Notes under the pieces: model-generated | Database searches by the model: none | What the model was told of the DNA's origin: nothing | The model's input: only the letters and a program-made list of their open reading frames with translations | In this document: in pieces, positions 1 through 12,700 of the stretch | Layout of the letters: every line of letters starts with the position of its first letter | How positions within the stretch are numbered: the first letter of the stretch is position 1 | Source of the DNA: Mansonella perstans | Taxonomy: Eukaryota > Nematoda > Chromadorea > Rhabditida > Onchocercidae | Direction: 5' to 3' | NCBI GenBank assembly: GCA_037074765.1 | Contig: JBAMDO010000107.1 | Coordinates: 1 to 64,000 of the forward strand | Length of the DNA: 64,000 nt | Program-made: the position numbers and the translations under genes

Positions 1-157
1 TGAAGCAATATTAAAAGAGACAGCAACGTCTTCCCATAGATAATAGCATCATCAATAATAATAACAACAAGAAGAAGAAGAAGCAATAATAGAATGGAAA
101 AAGAGTACTGTAAAACAGTTAGTTAAAAGGAAGATTGCCAAAATTTATCAAAGATAT

Positions 158-217
158 GAAAGCAAATTAGGCAAGGAAGCCTTATTTGAAAGCAAATTAG
201 GCAAGGAAGCCTTATTT
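158..217. repeat. Perfect 30-bp tandem duplication
   Basis: Two identical adjacent 30-bp units, 158-187 and 188-217, each beginning GAAAGCAAATTAGG. The exact identity suggests a recent duplication or an assembly stutter. Confidence 0.9.
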
Positions 218-320
218 GCCTTGTAAGCTTGGACTATGACTATTGCCTATCTATCAATAATTGGCTGCCATGAAATGCATTTTTCGCTTAATTTTCCGAA
301 ATAATTCAAATCATTTTCCC

Positions 321-369
321 TTCCTCTCTCTCTCTCTCCCCTTCTCTCTCTCTCTCTGTGTATGTGTAT
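321..369. repeat. CT/GT microsatellite
   Basis: Runs of (CT)n interrupted by CCCC and passing into GTGTATGTGTATG. The short open frame across it (261-443, plus) is an artefact of this simple sequence. Confidence 0.85.
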
Positions 370-2500
370 GTTCATTTCTTGAAGGAATTGTCATCAACAA
401 CAAATCATGTGCAATGGAAAAAAAGGAAAAGATGAGTAAGTGAATTGAATGAATGATTGACATGATGAGCAGAGAAAATGACAAAATGATCGATAGATGG
501 ATGAGAAGAATGCTTAATTTTCTTCTTTTTCTCTTTCAGGTATCTTCCTTAAAATGCGTTTGCTTTACTTTCATTACAAATATTTTCAATTCATTTCAAA
601 TTTTCAAAAACGAAAAAAAGTTTGTTATTTAAAAAAATTTAAATAAAATTAAACAAATTTAATTAAAAAAATATTTAAGAAAATTTCGAATTACTAAATT
701 GAACAAAACAGTAACAATGAATGGAAATTGAATTGTGTGAAAACATAATTTAAGGAAAAAAATTATAATTGAGAAATTTTGAGTTGAAATTGATGACAAT
801 GTCAAAAGTTTCTATCATTTTGTAAAATTAAAATATACAATTTAAATGACTTTTTTTTTTCTAAAAATAAAATTAAATTTCAAAAAAATTGAAAAAGGAA
901 AAAAAATTAAATTAAGCAAACAATAAGAACAAAGCAAAATAAAAGTTCAATTCAAAAAGCAAGATAAAAGATGACAGAGATTTAGTAAGTTTAAATGATA
1001 AAGTATGATAAATTCAGAATAAAACATGATGAAATATGGTAAATTCTAGAAAATTCTAGAAATAAAATAATTAATTTCGAAATAAGATTATATGATTAAA
1101 TTTAAAATGATTTTTTCACAAATTTATTTATTATTAAATTTCATTTAAATTAAATTTTCCTCTACTTACAATATCAATTAGTATGCAAATGATATTCGTG
1201 ATAATTAGAATAGCACTTGTAATACAATTGGGCCATAATAAAATAACATGATCATTGATAACAATAACATTGATAACAATTATCACGATCACGATTATCA
1301 TTATCAATGTCAATGTCAATAGCTCATGAATGCTGCATATTAGCTGATGTTATCAGTTTGTGAATTAGTTGCAAACATGTCATCAAACATCGATCCTTAC
1401 CTTAGACATTTTGATCATAAATTTCATAAATACTGTTGATATTTAATCCATACAAATTACCTATTATCATTTATCACTCATATTTTTAAAATTCACTATT
1501 TTGATTGTTAACTAATATTATTGATAGTATCATTATCATTATTATCATTATCATTACTATTATGATCATCATCATTTATCAGTCAGTTTTTAAAAGATAT
1601 TTTCTCACATTTCATCTTCTCATCCTTAAAGAATTTCTATTTAAAAAATAAAAAATAATTATATATTTAATAATAATTTGAAAAATTTTTTACAAATTTA
1701 AATGAAATAAAAAATTTGTGCAAAATTAACAAATGAAGAAAATATCAATGAATTGTTGCATAAATCATTGAAAATATCAGAAATAACTACAAAGAAAACA
1801 ATTTGTCACAATATCGACGACATTTAATTTACCCAAATGACAATTCACTAAAATAGCAACAAATTGTCAATGATTTGGAAAAAGTTAACAGCAAATGGCA
1901 CAATGACTTTAAAATTACACAAATGAAAAAATTAAAAATTTAAAATCAAATTTCATCCTAATGCTATTTGATAGAGCTGACATAGAAATGAAATTATTTT
2001 AGATTAGAAATAAACAAACAAAAATAAAATATACAAATTAAGAAAAAACTGAAATACAAAATTAATTTCATTAATAAATTGCAAATAGCACTGGAACAAC
2101 GAGTAAATTAAATTATTACTATTTGCCTATTTCTTTAGCTAATATTAAAAATAACTTTAGCTAATATTAAAAATTTAGCTTCTCTTATCAAATTAACTAT
2201 TAAAGAAATTAATTAGCAATTCCAAATACTGTTAAGACGTATATTATTTAACAGTAACATGAAATGTAATGCACAATTTTTTTATCAAATAATTTTGTAC
2301 TAATTAAATTTAATTACTTTCAGTATTATTCATTTTTATCGTTTATTATTCATTTATTCACTTCCTTCCTACCACTAATATCTATCCTTTTTTTGTTTTA
2401 TTGTCACATTTCAACAAATTTTCTTTGTTTTCAAATAAATAATTTTTATCAATTAAAATGAACTGATTAGAAAATGAGACTGATAAATAGATAGATGAAT

Positions 2501-2560
2501 GGAGAGAGAGAGAGAGAGAAAGAAAGACAGAGAGAGGGAAAGAAAGAGAGAGAGAATGAG
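2501..2560. repeat. GA microsatellite
   Basis: Imperfect (GA)n with AAAG interruptions. Similar shorter GA runs occur near 2877-2896 and 4621-4650. Confidence 0.85.
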
Positions 2561-3750
2561 ATGTTAAATGGTAAAAAATTTTAATCCATTTCTAAAATTT
2601 AATATTTTTTTCAAAATTTTCCACTTTTCCCCTATCCATTTGCATCAGTTTTTTCTTTCTCAATATTTTATCAATGAAAATAATTATTATAATTCAATAA
2701 AATCATTCATTCATTAAATAATATGAAAATTTGCTATAAGATGGTTGAAATTATTGATGAAAATAACCTACAATTTTGATATATCACATTGAAATCGTTA
2801 TAAAATCGTGAAGTGAAAATTATTTGAAAAAAAAAAAAACCATCATGAATAAAGAAAGAGAAAATAAACCGAATAAGAGAGAGAGAGAGAGAGAAAAACG
2901 AAGAATAAATCTAATAAAAAATTTTAAAAAAAATTTTCAGAATTAGTTGGATAAGCAATAGAAAACTGATTAGTTTTTTTTTTTTTAAAACTCGTTATAA
3001 AAAAAAAAAAAAAACAAAAACACTTAAAATTGGCTGCCTTTTAATGGCTTTTTTAATTTTTTTAAAAAAATAAAATCGGTGGCTTTTCAACTTCTCTTAT
3101 TTTTTTTTAAAATTAAATGTTAAATGGATTATATATTAGTGTTTCTAAAAAAAAAAGAGAAAGTGAGAAAAAAGAAAAACGCATGAAATATAAAATTGCG
3201 GCAAAAGTGAAAATTAAAATTGCATTTAGCACTTCATACTCATAATTCATAATTTTTACATTGAAACTTCGCAATATTTTAGAAATTCCATTCATGCAAG
3301 ATGATGAAAATGCTTCAATGATAACAAAACCAAATTGATGAGAAATTTTAAATATCAAAGTAGTTAAAAAAAAAAAAAAAAAATACTGTGGGAAAAACAG
3401 AAGAAAAGAAAAATGAAAATAGCTCATAAAACAATAATCCTTAACAGTGTCATGTATGGAAGATGAATTTTCTCAAATCATTTCAAAAATTTTCAAGACA
3501 GAAGGAATAATTTTTTTTTTGAGTAGTTCAAATTAAAATTCATTTCTTACACAAACAGAGAATGAAAATAATGTGAGAATATACATCAGTGAAATAATAT
3601 AGGAATATATTCAATGCATAAAGTTAAATTAATTAACTGATACATTGCTTGATTAATTTATTAATTAAACTTAATTAAAAGATATTAAAAAAAAAACCAT
3701 TTAGATTTCAATTAGTTTAGAAATTACAAAATAATAAAAAAAAGTAATAC

Positions 3751-6700
3751 CATCTTCTGGTTGAGTATTTCGCCGATAGTTACAATAAGGAAGTGGATCA
3801 CCACAATCATAACGGGATACCGGTGTTGGAGGTGATGTGTATGCACGAGCAATATCACTACTATAGTATGCTGGTATGTCACCTGCAAAATTTTTGCTAA
3901 TTAAAAATTTAATTTTTTAATGTTTCTAAATTTTAAATCCTTTTTTTTTTTTTTCAAATTGTCAATTTTTTATCAAACTATGCATATGGCAAAATATTTT
4001 ACGATTCAAGAAATTTCAATAAAATATACAAAATGGAAAATCGATCTATATATGGAACGAAAGAGCTAAGCATAAATATTAGAAATGAAAGTATAAATAT
4101 GTAAAGTTGAAACAAAATTGAAGTATCATATTAGTAATAAATTAACCATTTTAAAGCACGGTACAATTATATGTAACAATAGCAATGCATAAAATGATTG
4201 CTGATTCACAGAAATCAAATTAAACAAATATTTATTATAATACAAATATATTAATAAAGAAATAATAGCTCTGAAGTAACTAATATTTCAATAATATTTT
4301 GTAACAAAGATATTTTTAACATTCCAAAAATTTTTTAATTTTTCAATTTCCCAATCGAGCATTTTAAATTTGGAGCAATTTTTGTCCATTCTTTTTTTTT
4401 TTGATTTCTAAAAATTGTATTTGAATGACTGACATATATTTCAGTTGAAAATTTTTTTTAGTCAATCAAAAATACATACAATAATACACTAGGGATAGTA
4501 AATTTAAAATTAACTTTCAAATGGAAATTTTTTTTAAAATGAATGATTTGGAAAATCATTCATTTTAAAAATAAAAAGCAACAATTGAATAAAATTATAA
4601 ATTAAAAATATTTGAAAAGGAAAAGAGAAAGAGAAGAGAGAGAGAGAAATGAGAAAAGATTATAAAAATTATGAGAAAGATATTTAACATATGTTTTTTT
4701 TTTCCCCTCCTGTCATATGACATGACATAGTTAAAATAATTAGTAATAAATTTTTTCTCATTTAATTGCTACAACTTGATAACCATTCATTTCACTCATC
4801 TCTTCAATCTTTCACAGCTGACATTTCTTTCTTCAATTTATAACTTTATTGACCTCTTTTTCTTTCATTAAAAAATATTAAATTAACAATTGTAGGAAGG
4901 GATCAAAGTATTCAAAGAAGAAATCACTTCAGCTTTCCTTCTTTTCAAAATTGTCATTTTAGAGAGTTGGAAAAGTATTTAAGCATTTTCCTTCTAAGGA
5001 AAAAGCTATCATCTAATCATTGATAAAATAAAAAGAAATCAAATTTATTCAATTATAAGTTTAACAAGGAAATGACAAAAAATTTACATTAAAATAGTTT
5101 CTTCAATCAAATCAAGTCTTTTCTTTTTAAGAACTTTTTGTTCCTTTGATAGTAAAATTTTATTTAGCAAAATAATTTGTTGTTTTGTTTTTTTTTAGGA
5201 AAAGAAAATGCAAACCTCTTCCATCAGCTAGACTGTAGTCATGGAATGATCCTTCGCGACCTTGATGGACCGTATGTGGACCAACAATAGCTGTTCGAGT
5301 ATCACCTAAAAGTTAAAGTTTATGCAAACAGGAAAAATAAATCTTTTGACTATCTATGTTTTGACATTTTATTCTCATCCATTCCGATAATAAATGAAAA
5401 ACTTTGCTGTTTTTATTAATAATTTAGTAATTTGAAAAAATGCTAAAATTAAAAATGAGAAAAAAAAATCCGAGAAAAGTTGAGAAAAATCTAAAATCTA
5501 AGCTTATTTAACTGACTCATCCGAAAATTCACAATTATTCGCATTTCAAAAATATAATCCATAAATTGTTGGAAATTTGTATTCCATAAGAAATTTCAAC
5601 TTTGAAATTCGTAAATAGAAAGATTAAGGAATGAAATAATAATAATAATGGAAAAGAATGCAATGAAAATTCAACAAATTAAATTAAATATGATTCAATA
5701 ATTTTTGCAGAAAAAAACTTTGCTATTGCAATAATTTTTTTTACAAAATTTTGTAAGTGAAAAAGTTTAAATTTATATTTTATTTAAAAATTACTATTAC
5801 TAATAATTAAATATTAAAATTTTTATTTTTTGGAAAGAAAGGAAATAAAAATACTTACATAGTAGTGTTGGTTTAGGTAAATCATCGACATATGATGTGG
5901 AACGTGGTGCAGTAAACTGATTGCATTCATAGGTACGTGGAATGCTTCGATTCAATGATTGAGGAGTGGAGAGACATCGTGATGACATTCCCAATTTCAA
6001 TTCTTCATTACCGTCTTCACTTTCACGTCGACGAAATCGTACTTGAAATGAAATTTATTTGAAAAGAGAAATAGAATTGAAATTTGAAAAAATTAGAAGG
6101 AAAATTAACAAAGCTAAATCAAAAGCGGAAATTTATTTTCATTTTTTAAAATTTTATTAAAAAAAAAAAAAGAACAATAATAGAATGAATTTATATTTCC
6201 TTTCTATTAAAAATTGCCTTTTATTGCATTCGTTTAAAATTTTATTTTATTACAAATGAATTTGTTCGTAATGTCTAAAAAATGTTTTTATTTTTTCTTT
6301 TCCACTTTTTTTTTTTTTTTTTTTTTTTAATTTTTGGTCATATTTTATTGCTGCATTAGTTTTATAGCTCATCTTTAAATACTTGCCATTAATTTTAAAC
6401 TTTAATTTATTTACGATGAAAAACGATAAAATCATTCCTCTCTCATAAGTATCATCCTATTGCACTCAGAGAAGTATTGTTTCAACAGAAAGGAAAAAAA
6501 ATTAGATAAATTAATCAAATGAACGATTCATTACTGAGTGCAACTGAACGATTCTTTTTGTCTTAATAAAAAGAATTAATTAATTAACAATTTTGTTAAA
6601 TTATTTTTTTTTTTTTTTAAATGACAAAAAGGTAGGAGAGGAAAAAAAAAGAAAGGAAAGGAAGAGATAATCTGCAAATGTTAGCTCAGCCAACTAATTA

Positions 6701-9700
6701 TTATTACAAGAGAAATGAGGAAGTGAAAAGATTTGCAATTCATACTTATCTCGACTTATGCCATAAATTTGCTACAAATTATCCATATGTATCAATTAAT
6801 TAATTAGTGAAGTATTTCACTTAATCTATCATTAACTTTTCCCATTTCAATTAATTTTTTTTTACAACAACAATTAGGATGCATTATTCATTGGCTAATC
6901 AAATTAAACCAATTTATACTGTTGAAAAATTGATGAACAAAGAATTATCACAACAAAAGTATTTATGTAGTATATTTTCAGGATAATTAGGATATTGAGT
7001 TAAATTCATATTTAAGTATTCATTTGAAACTTTATAAATAAATATCTGTAGAGCTTAATTAAATTTAAATTTTTAATTTTTATAAAAATTAAAAAATTTT
7101 TTGAACATATATTACTAAATGATAAAATTTTTTTTAATACACTTATCATCAAATGCTTATCGAATGTTACAAATTCGTAATCAAATACTCTTTAACGTTT
7201 TAAATATTCATAATATGATTTTGAAAATTTATATTCAAAATATCCAATTAGAATTTCTAAATTTGTTAGCCTTGAATATAGTTGTTTGTTATTTCAGACT
7301 TATCATTACAGTGAACGAAAGATGGAAATTTAATGTACCAAATGATTCCAAATATTTCTTTTAACATTTTTGAGAAATCAATCTTAATTAAACATTAAAA
7401 TACTGCACACAGTGACAATGCTGTATCATTGCAATTACTTACATTTACTATTTCATTTAAAAAAAAAATTGAAATATTCTGTTTTAATTAAGCATTCGTA
7501 ACAAATAAATCATTACAGCAGCTTAATTTATTAATTTGTACAAGTAAAAAAAAAAAAAAAAGAAAATTTAAATTAAATTAATGCAATATTGACATTTTTA
7601 TTCTTTTACAGTTTTTTTTTTTTTTTCATAAAATTAAAACAAATTTAATTTTAAATTTACCATTATTTAATGCGGCACCAAGCCAAGATGAGCACAGCAT
7701 TCACTGAGAATTTAACAAAAAAAAAAAAAAAAAAAAAAACTCTTCTTTTTTTTTTTTTTTGACTTAAGAAGAACGAAGCCAGCAACAAGTGGAAAGTGAA
7801 TGAAATCAATGAAATCAAATCAGCGCAGATGTTTCAAATGGCTTTCAGCCGTAAACGTTGCACCTATGACTGTGTGTGGGTGGACGGAGAATAGATGAAT
7901 GGCTGAAATCGATTCGATTCCATTTACTGATCTCAAATTTCACATCTTTTAAAAATATTTTCATCAAAATTTAATCCCTCCTCTTCCTATATTATTAATT
8001 TTAAAAGCACATTTCTTCCTAAATCAATGATTCCTAATGATGAAGTGGTGATAGTAGTGGTAGTAGTGGTGGTAGTGGTAGTGGTTATAGTAGTGGTAGT
8101 GGTGGTAGTAGTGGTAGTGGTGGTAGTAGTGATAGTGGTGGTAGTAGTGGTATGGGGTATGGTGGTGGTGGTGGTAGTAGTAGTGGTAATAGTGGTAGTA
8201 GTGGTAGTAGTGGTAGTGGTGGTAGTAGTGGTAGTGGTGGTAGTAGTGATAGTGGTGGTAGTGGTGGTAGTAGTGGTAGTAGTAGTAATAGTGGTAATAT
8301 TGATAGTAGCGGTAGTGGTTGTGATGGTGGTAATTCAAGGAGAGCTATATGGATCGTTTTTATTTTCCCTTTTTAATTAACTTTGAAATTCCTAAACAAA
8401 GTAATGGTCAAGCAAATAGTATGAATCGTAAATAAGTAGAAATTAGGCGGAGGTCATTTCCTCTTTTTTTTTTTTTTTCATTCAATTATATACGTTAAAA
8501 GTTATTCTAATTAAAATTTATTTTCAAATTAACATAATTTATTCATTTTTTTTTTTTTTTTTGAACCTTTTACAAATGAAGAAAATAATTGAAAATGGTC
8601 AGTTGGTCAGTGGTCAAGGAAAGGTTAATTTTGGAATCATTGTTAGAAGCAATGAATTAATATATTCTTCAAATAATAATCATAGTATCGTAGATGCAAA
8701 AAAAAAGAATGTCACCAAATGCGATGACCACTACTGCAAAATATTATCAACAAAACTAAATAAAATTTTATTTAGTTTTGTTTCCCTCCTATTTCATCTG
8801 AGTCTCTCTTCTCGCATTTCTCTCACTCTTTCTCTCGCTCTCTCTCTCTCTCTCTCTTGCTCTCTTAAGAAAATGTGAAAGGAGTAAAAAGGAATTGTTA
8901 AAAAAAAAAATGAAAATAGAGAGAAAAAGAAAAAAAGAAGAGAGAAGGAATGAAAGAACAAAAGAGATCAAAATATTCGATTTTTAAATTATGTCTAAAT
9001 TTCAATTAATCATTTCACATTTATGCAATATCAATGTTAGCAATATATTAGCAATATGAAAATAGCAATGAAATGAGAGAGAAGGTTAAAGAAAATGTCA
9101 AAATGCAAGGGAACGAGAAATATTTGGAGGGCAGAGGCGAAGAAATGCGAAAAAGAATGATGATTTTGATTAGTTTTTTTTTTGAATCGATTGAAATGAG
9201 ATGAAAAAAGCGGAAAAGATAGCGCAAAATAGAGAGGGAGATGAAGAAAAAGGAAAGAGAAAAAAAAAGATTGTTAGGACGATGAAGAGAGGAGAGAAGA
9301 GTAGAGGAGAAGAAATGAGGAGAGTTTGAAAGAGTTTTTGTTTGAATCGACTGAAATGAGATAAAAAGAAGGAAGAGAGAGAAGGGACAGTGAGGAGGAA
9401 TGATGAAAAAAAAGAAATGAAGAAAGTTGAATGTCAAAATAAACAGCGAAACATAAATAGATGTTTTTCTTATTCATTTTAGATATTACATGATGACTAA
9501 CTCATGATGACTAATTCAAATAATTATTAACAGAATTACTAGTAATTATTATCAGAACTCAATTACTCGATCATACCATTCCATTGATTAATTATTTTAC
9601 AATTAATTATAGTTAAAAATTTATGGAAAAATCACAAATTAATAACATAAATTATTGTTAAAAATGATAAAGATTACCAATTAACTTTTTTCTTTTTTTT

Positions 9701-12700
9701 TGCAATAATATTAAAAATTTAAATTGAATTCTGTAATGGTTCAAAAGTTCGACAAAATTTTTATGCAATCAATTAGATGAAATGAATAATTTATTTCAAA
9801 AAGTAAAACTGAAATTTAGGTCAAATTCATTGCACGAACTCAAGATGAATAATGCTTTCTTTTACATTTTATGAAATGAAAACCAAATTTAAATGACATT
9901 TAAATTGAAATGAAGATGGCCTAATGTGATTTTCAGTCATTTTAACATTAGTAATGCATTTATCTCATTTAGTTTCATGCATTTTGCCGAACATATTTTA
10001 GAAATTTAATTTGTTCCAACAATTAATTGCTATTACTTAAATTAGGTTACTTTAATTGTATTTAAATGGATTTAAATCAAATACATATAGAAATGATCCG
10101 CTCAATTAGTTTAGAATTACGTCTGGCACATTCAAATTCAACGAGTTTATCGATATTTAAGTGAAATTAATTCAAATATATCTACATGTATTTTCAGATA
10201 TGCACATAAATAATCCAAATATAAATAAATAATTGTAAGTACCTCTACCGTAAATATGATTATTTTGATATATTCAAATCAAACAAATTTAATCATATCT
10301 GATTGGAATTAACTCAAATACAATTAAATAAATTTTGAATACATTTTAAACACACACTTCAATCAATAACACTGTTATAGCATTAAATTACGAGTAAAAT
10401 GAAAGATGATAATTGAAAAGAAAAACTCATTTTTATAGTTTTTAAATCTGAAAATTGAAAATAATTAATTAAGATAGTTTTTCGACAATAAGTATTGCGT
10501 AACAGTAATGCTTTTTATATATTCGACATTTCTTTATGCCGGAAATAATCATAAAAATGACAATAAAATTATTACTAACGATGGCAATAATAATGCAACT
10601 GTTTGTGGTGATAATAATAAATGTTTTTCACACCACAACTAATCTTGGAATGAAAAAAAGTAATTGAGTAAAAATTTGAGTTTTTAAATATTTGATCTGA
10701 ATGATATTGGATCCTCATAATGTTATTATCAGTTAAGACTAATAATAATAATAGAAATTATTATTCGGAATGACGCTGTTCGCCACCATCTCTTTTTTTA
10801 AAATTCTTCAAAATTATGTCAAATAGTTTTCAGATCACTGCACCATTTCTTGAACCATAAATATTAATTTATGATTTTCATTGTTAAATTATTGATTATA
10901 TAATTTCACAAATTTATTTATCAGAATTAAAACTGAAATGAACAAAAACAGCAGCAATAACTTCAAGTACTTCTGTTATTTTTATTGCTGTTTTAATATG
11001 TAATTAACAATTTTGTGTTAATTGTTAAGTTTAAATTAAAATTGACTGAAGATTACAACTATGCTCACTTCATTACTGCAATATTTATGCTACAATGAAA
11101 TCATTCTTTTTCTCTTTCATATTTCCTTAACATTTCCACTTCCATCGGTCTTTTTTTTTTGTAATTTAATTTAATTTTTAATGTCAACCAATCTTAAATG
11201 TTCATAGTTTGCAATAAGAAAAAAAACTAACAAATAAACTACAAAAATTGTTTTCTTAAAATGACTATGCAAGCCATTCATTTTATTTCCCTCCAAAAAA
11301 AAAGTTTTTTTGGACAATAAATTTTAGAGTAAACGAAATTTTTGCAGCGTTGAAATAAATTTAAAAAAATGAAATGATTCGTTTTAAATTTTATAGCGTA
11401 GTGTAAGAATACAACAGTATCCTATAGGAAGAGAATAAAAAAGATATTTTAGAGCAAAAGAATATAAAAGTATTCTATAGAAAGAGAATAAAATAACATT
11501 CTATAACATTCTAGAAGATAACAATATTTTTGAATATTTTTGTAAAATTTTCTTTTTTTAAAACGAAATTTATATCAGCTTAAAAAGAATGAAAAAAAGG
11601 ATGAAATTTTTAAATATTCTAAGATCGGTTTTCGAAATTTTAAAAAAACTACACAAAAATAAGCTTCTAACTTTTACTGAAATATCTTTCATCGATTTTT
11701 TGTTTTTTTGATCAATTTGTAATCATATTAATCAATAATTATATAAATTGTATTAATTGCAGTTTGTTTGTTTTTTTGCTTCTAAATGATAGTATTAATA
11801 GTTTCTTTTATTATTCATTATTTTAACTGAATATTTTAGCTTTGTTTTCCCGACCAACAACCACTACATCATATTCAATCATTTCCAATAATCTATCATT
11901 TGCGAAGTAGTAACCTGGTAATTTTTTCACACCAATTTCATGCCATTTATTCTGCCGTCCTATTTTCCCGTTTTAATTAAAATGAAATTCACGACATAAA
12001 CTTTTTCTTCAATTACATAATATCTCCGAACAGCAATAATTTCCAGTTGATCATTTAATCTTCAGAAATATTATGACAAGTTGCTAAGCAATCAACAAAT
12101 GAGTAAGTTAGACTTGACACCAAAAAATAAAGTAAATGTCAACTAATATTGTCACAAAATATTGCTCACTGTGAAATTCACGACACAATCTTTTTCTTCA
12201 ATCACACCGCTCTCCGAATAGTTTTTTCTTATTTTTCAATTTCTTATTTAATTGTAAAAAGGAAAATAATTTTCGACAAAATATTTCAGTGAAATTAGTT
12301 TCTATTTAAAATTTGTATTTGCACAGACTTTTTTTACTTTTCAATCTAAAATAAATTCTCATTTATAAGTTTGCTTTTTTCCTTTGTCCCATCAAATAAA
12401 CCACAAAATATTTAAATGATTTGCATAAAATATATGGGTTAAAGTGATGCATGATGGAAGCTTAATGCAGTTGAAATACTTTCAGTTTAGTGTATTAACA
12501 CGGATTACTTCAAATGTTGAATAATTTAACTGACCCGAAAAATATAATCAGTTATTAACCATTTTTATAAATTGAAGTGTTTAAATGAAATAATGATTAT
12601 TTAATATTTTTAGAATTATTTTTAAAATTTAATAGCATTATTAATTAATTTTTATTCGATTAGCACTATCTTTTAAGACCTACATCAATTACACAATTTT

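Larger units (their letters stand above)
1..3750. other. Non-coding AT-rich stretch at left edge
   Basis: I see no supportable coding exon here on either strand. It probably lies within the next intron of the minus-strand gene whose last visible exon ends at 3751 with a GTATTA donor. It holds simple repeats (listed separately), many A/T homopolymers and ATTATC-type runs near 1240-1320 and 1520-1575. Confidence 0.5.

Noticed and set aside
8024..8380. Long open frames encoding poly-Val, Gly/Ser or His/Tyr proteins
   Set aside because: All arise from one triplet repeat that is open in several frames on both strands. There is no start, splice or family evidence.
9048..9477. Minus-strand frames rich in Phe, Ser and Leu
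   Set aside because: They are the complement of a polypurine tract. Composition alone explains the open length.
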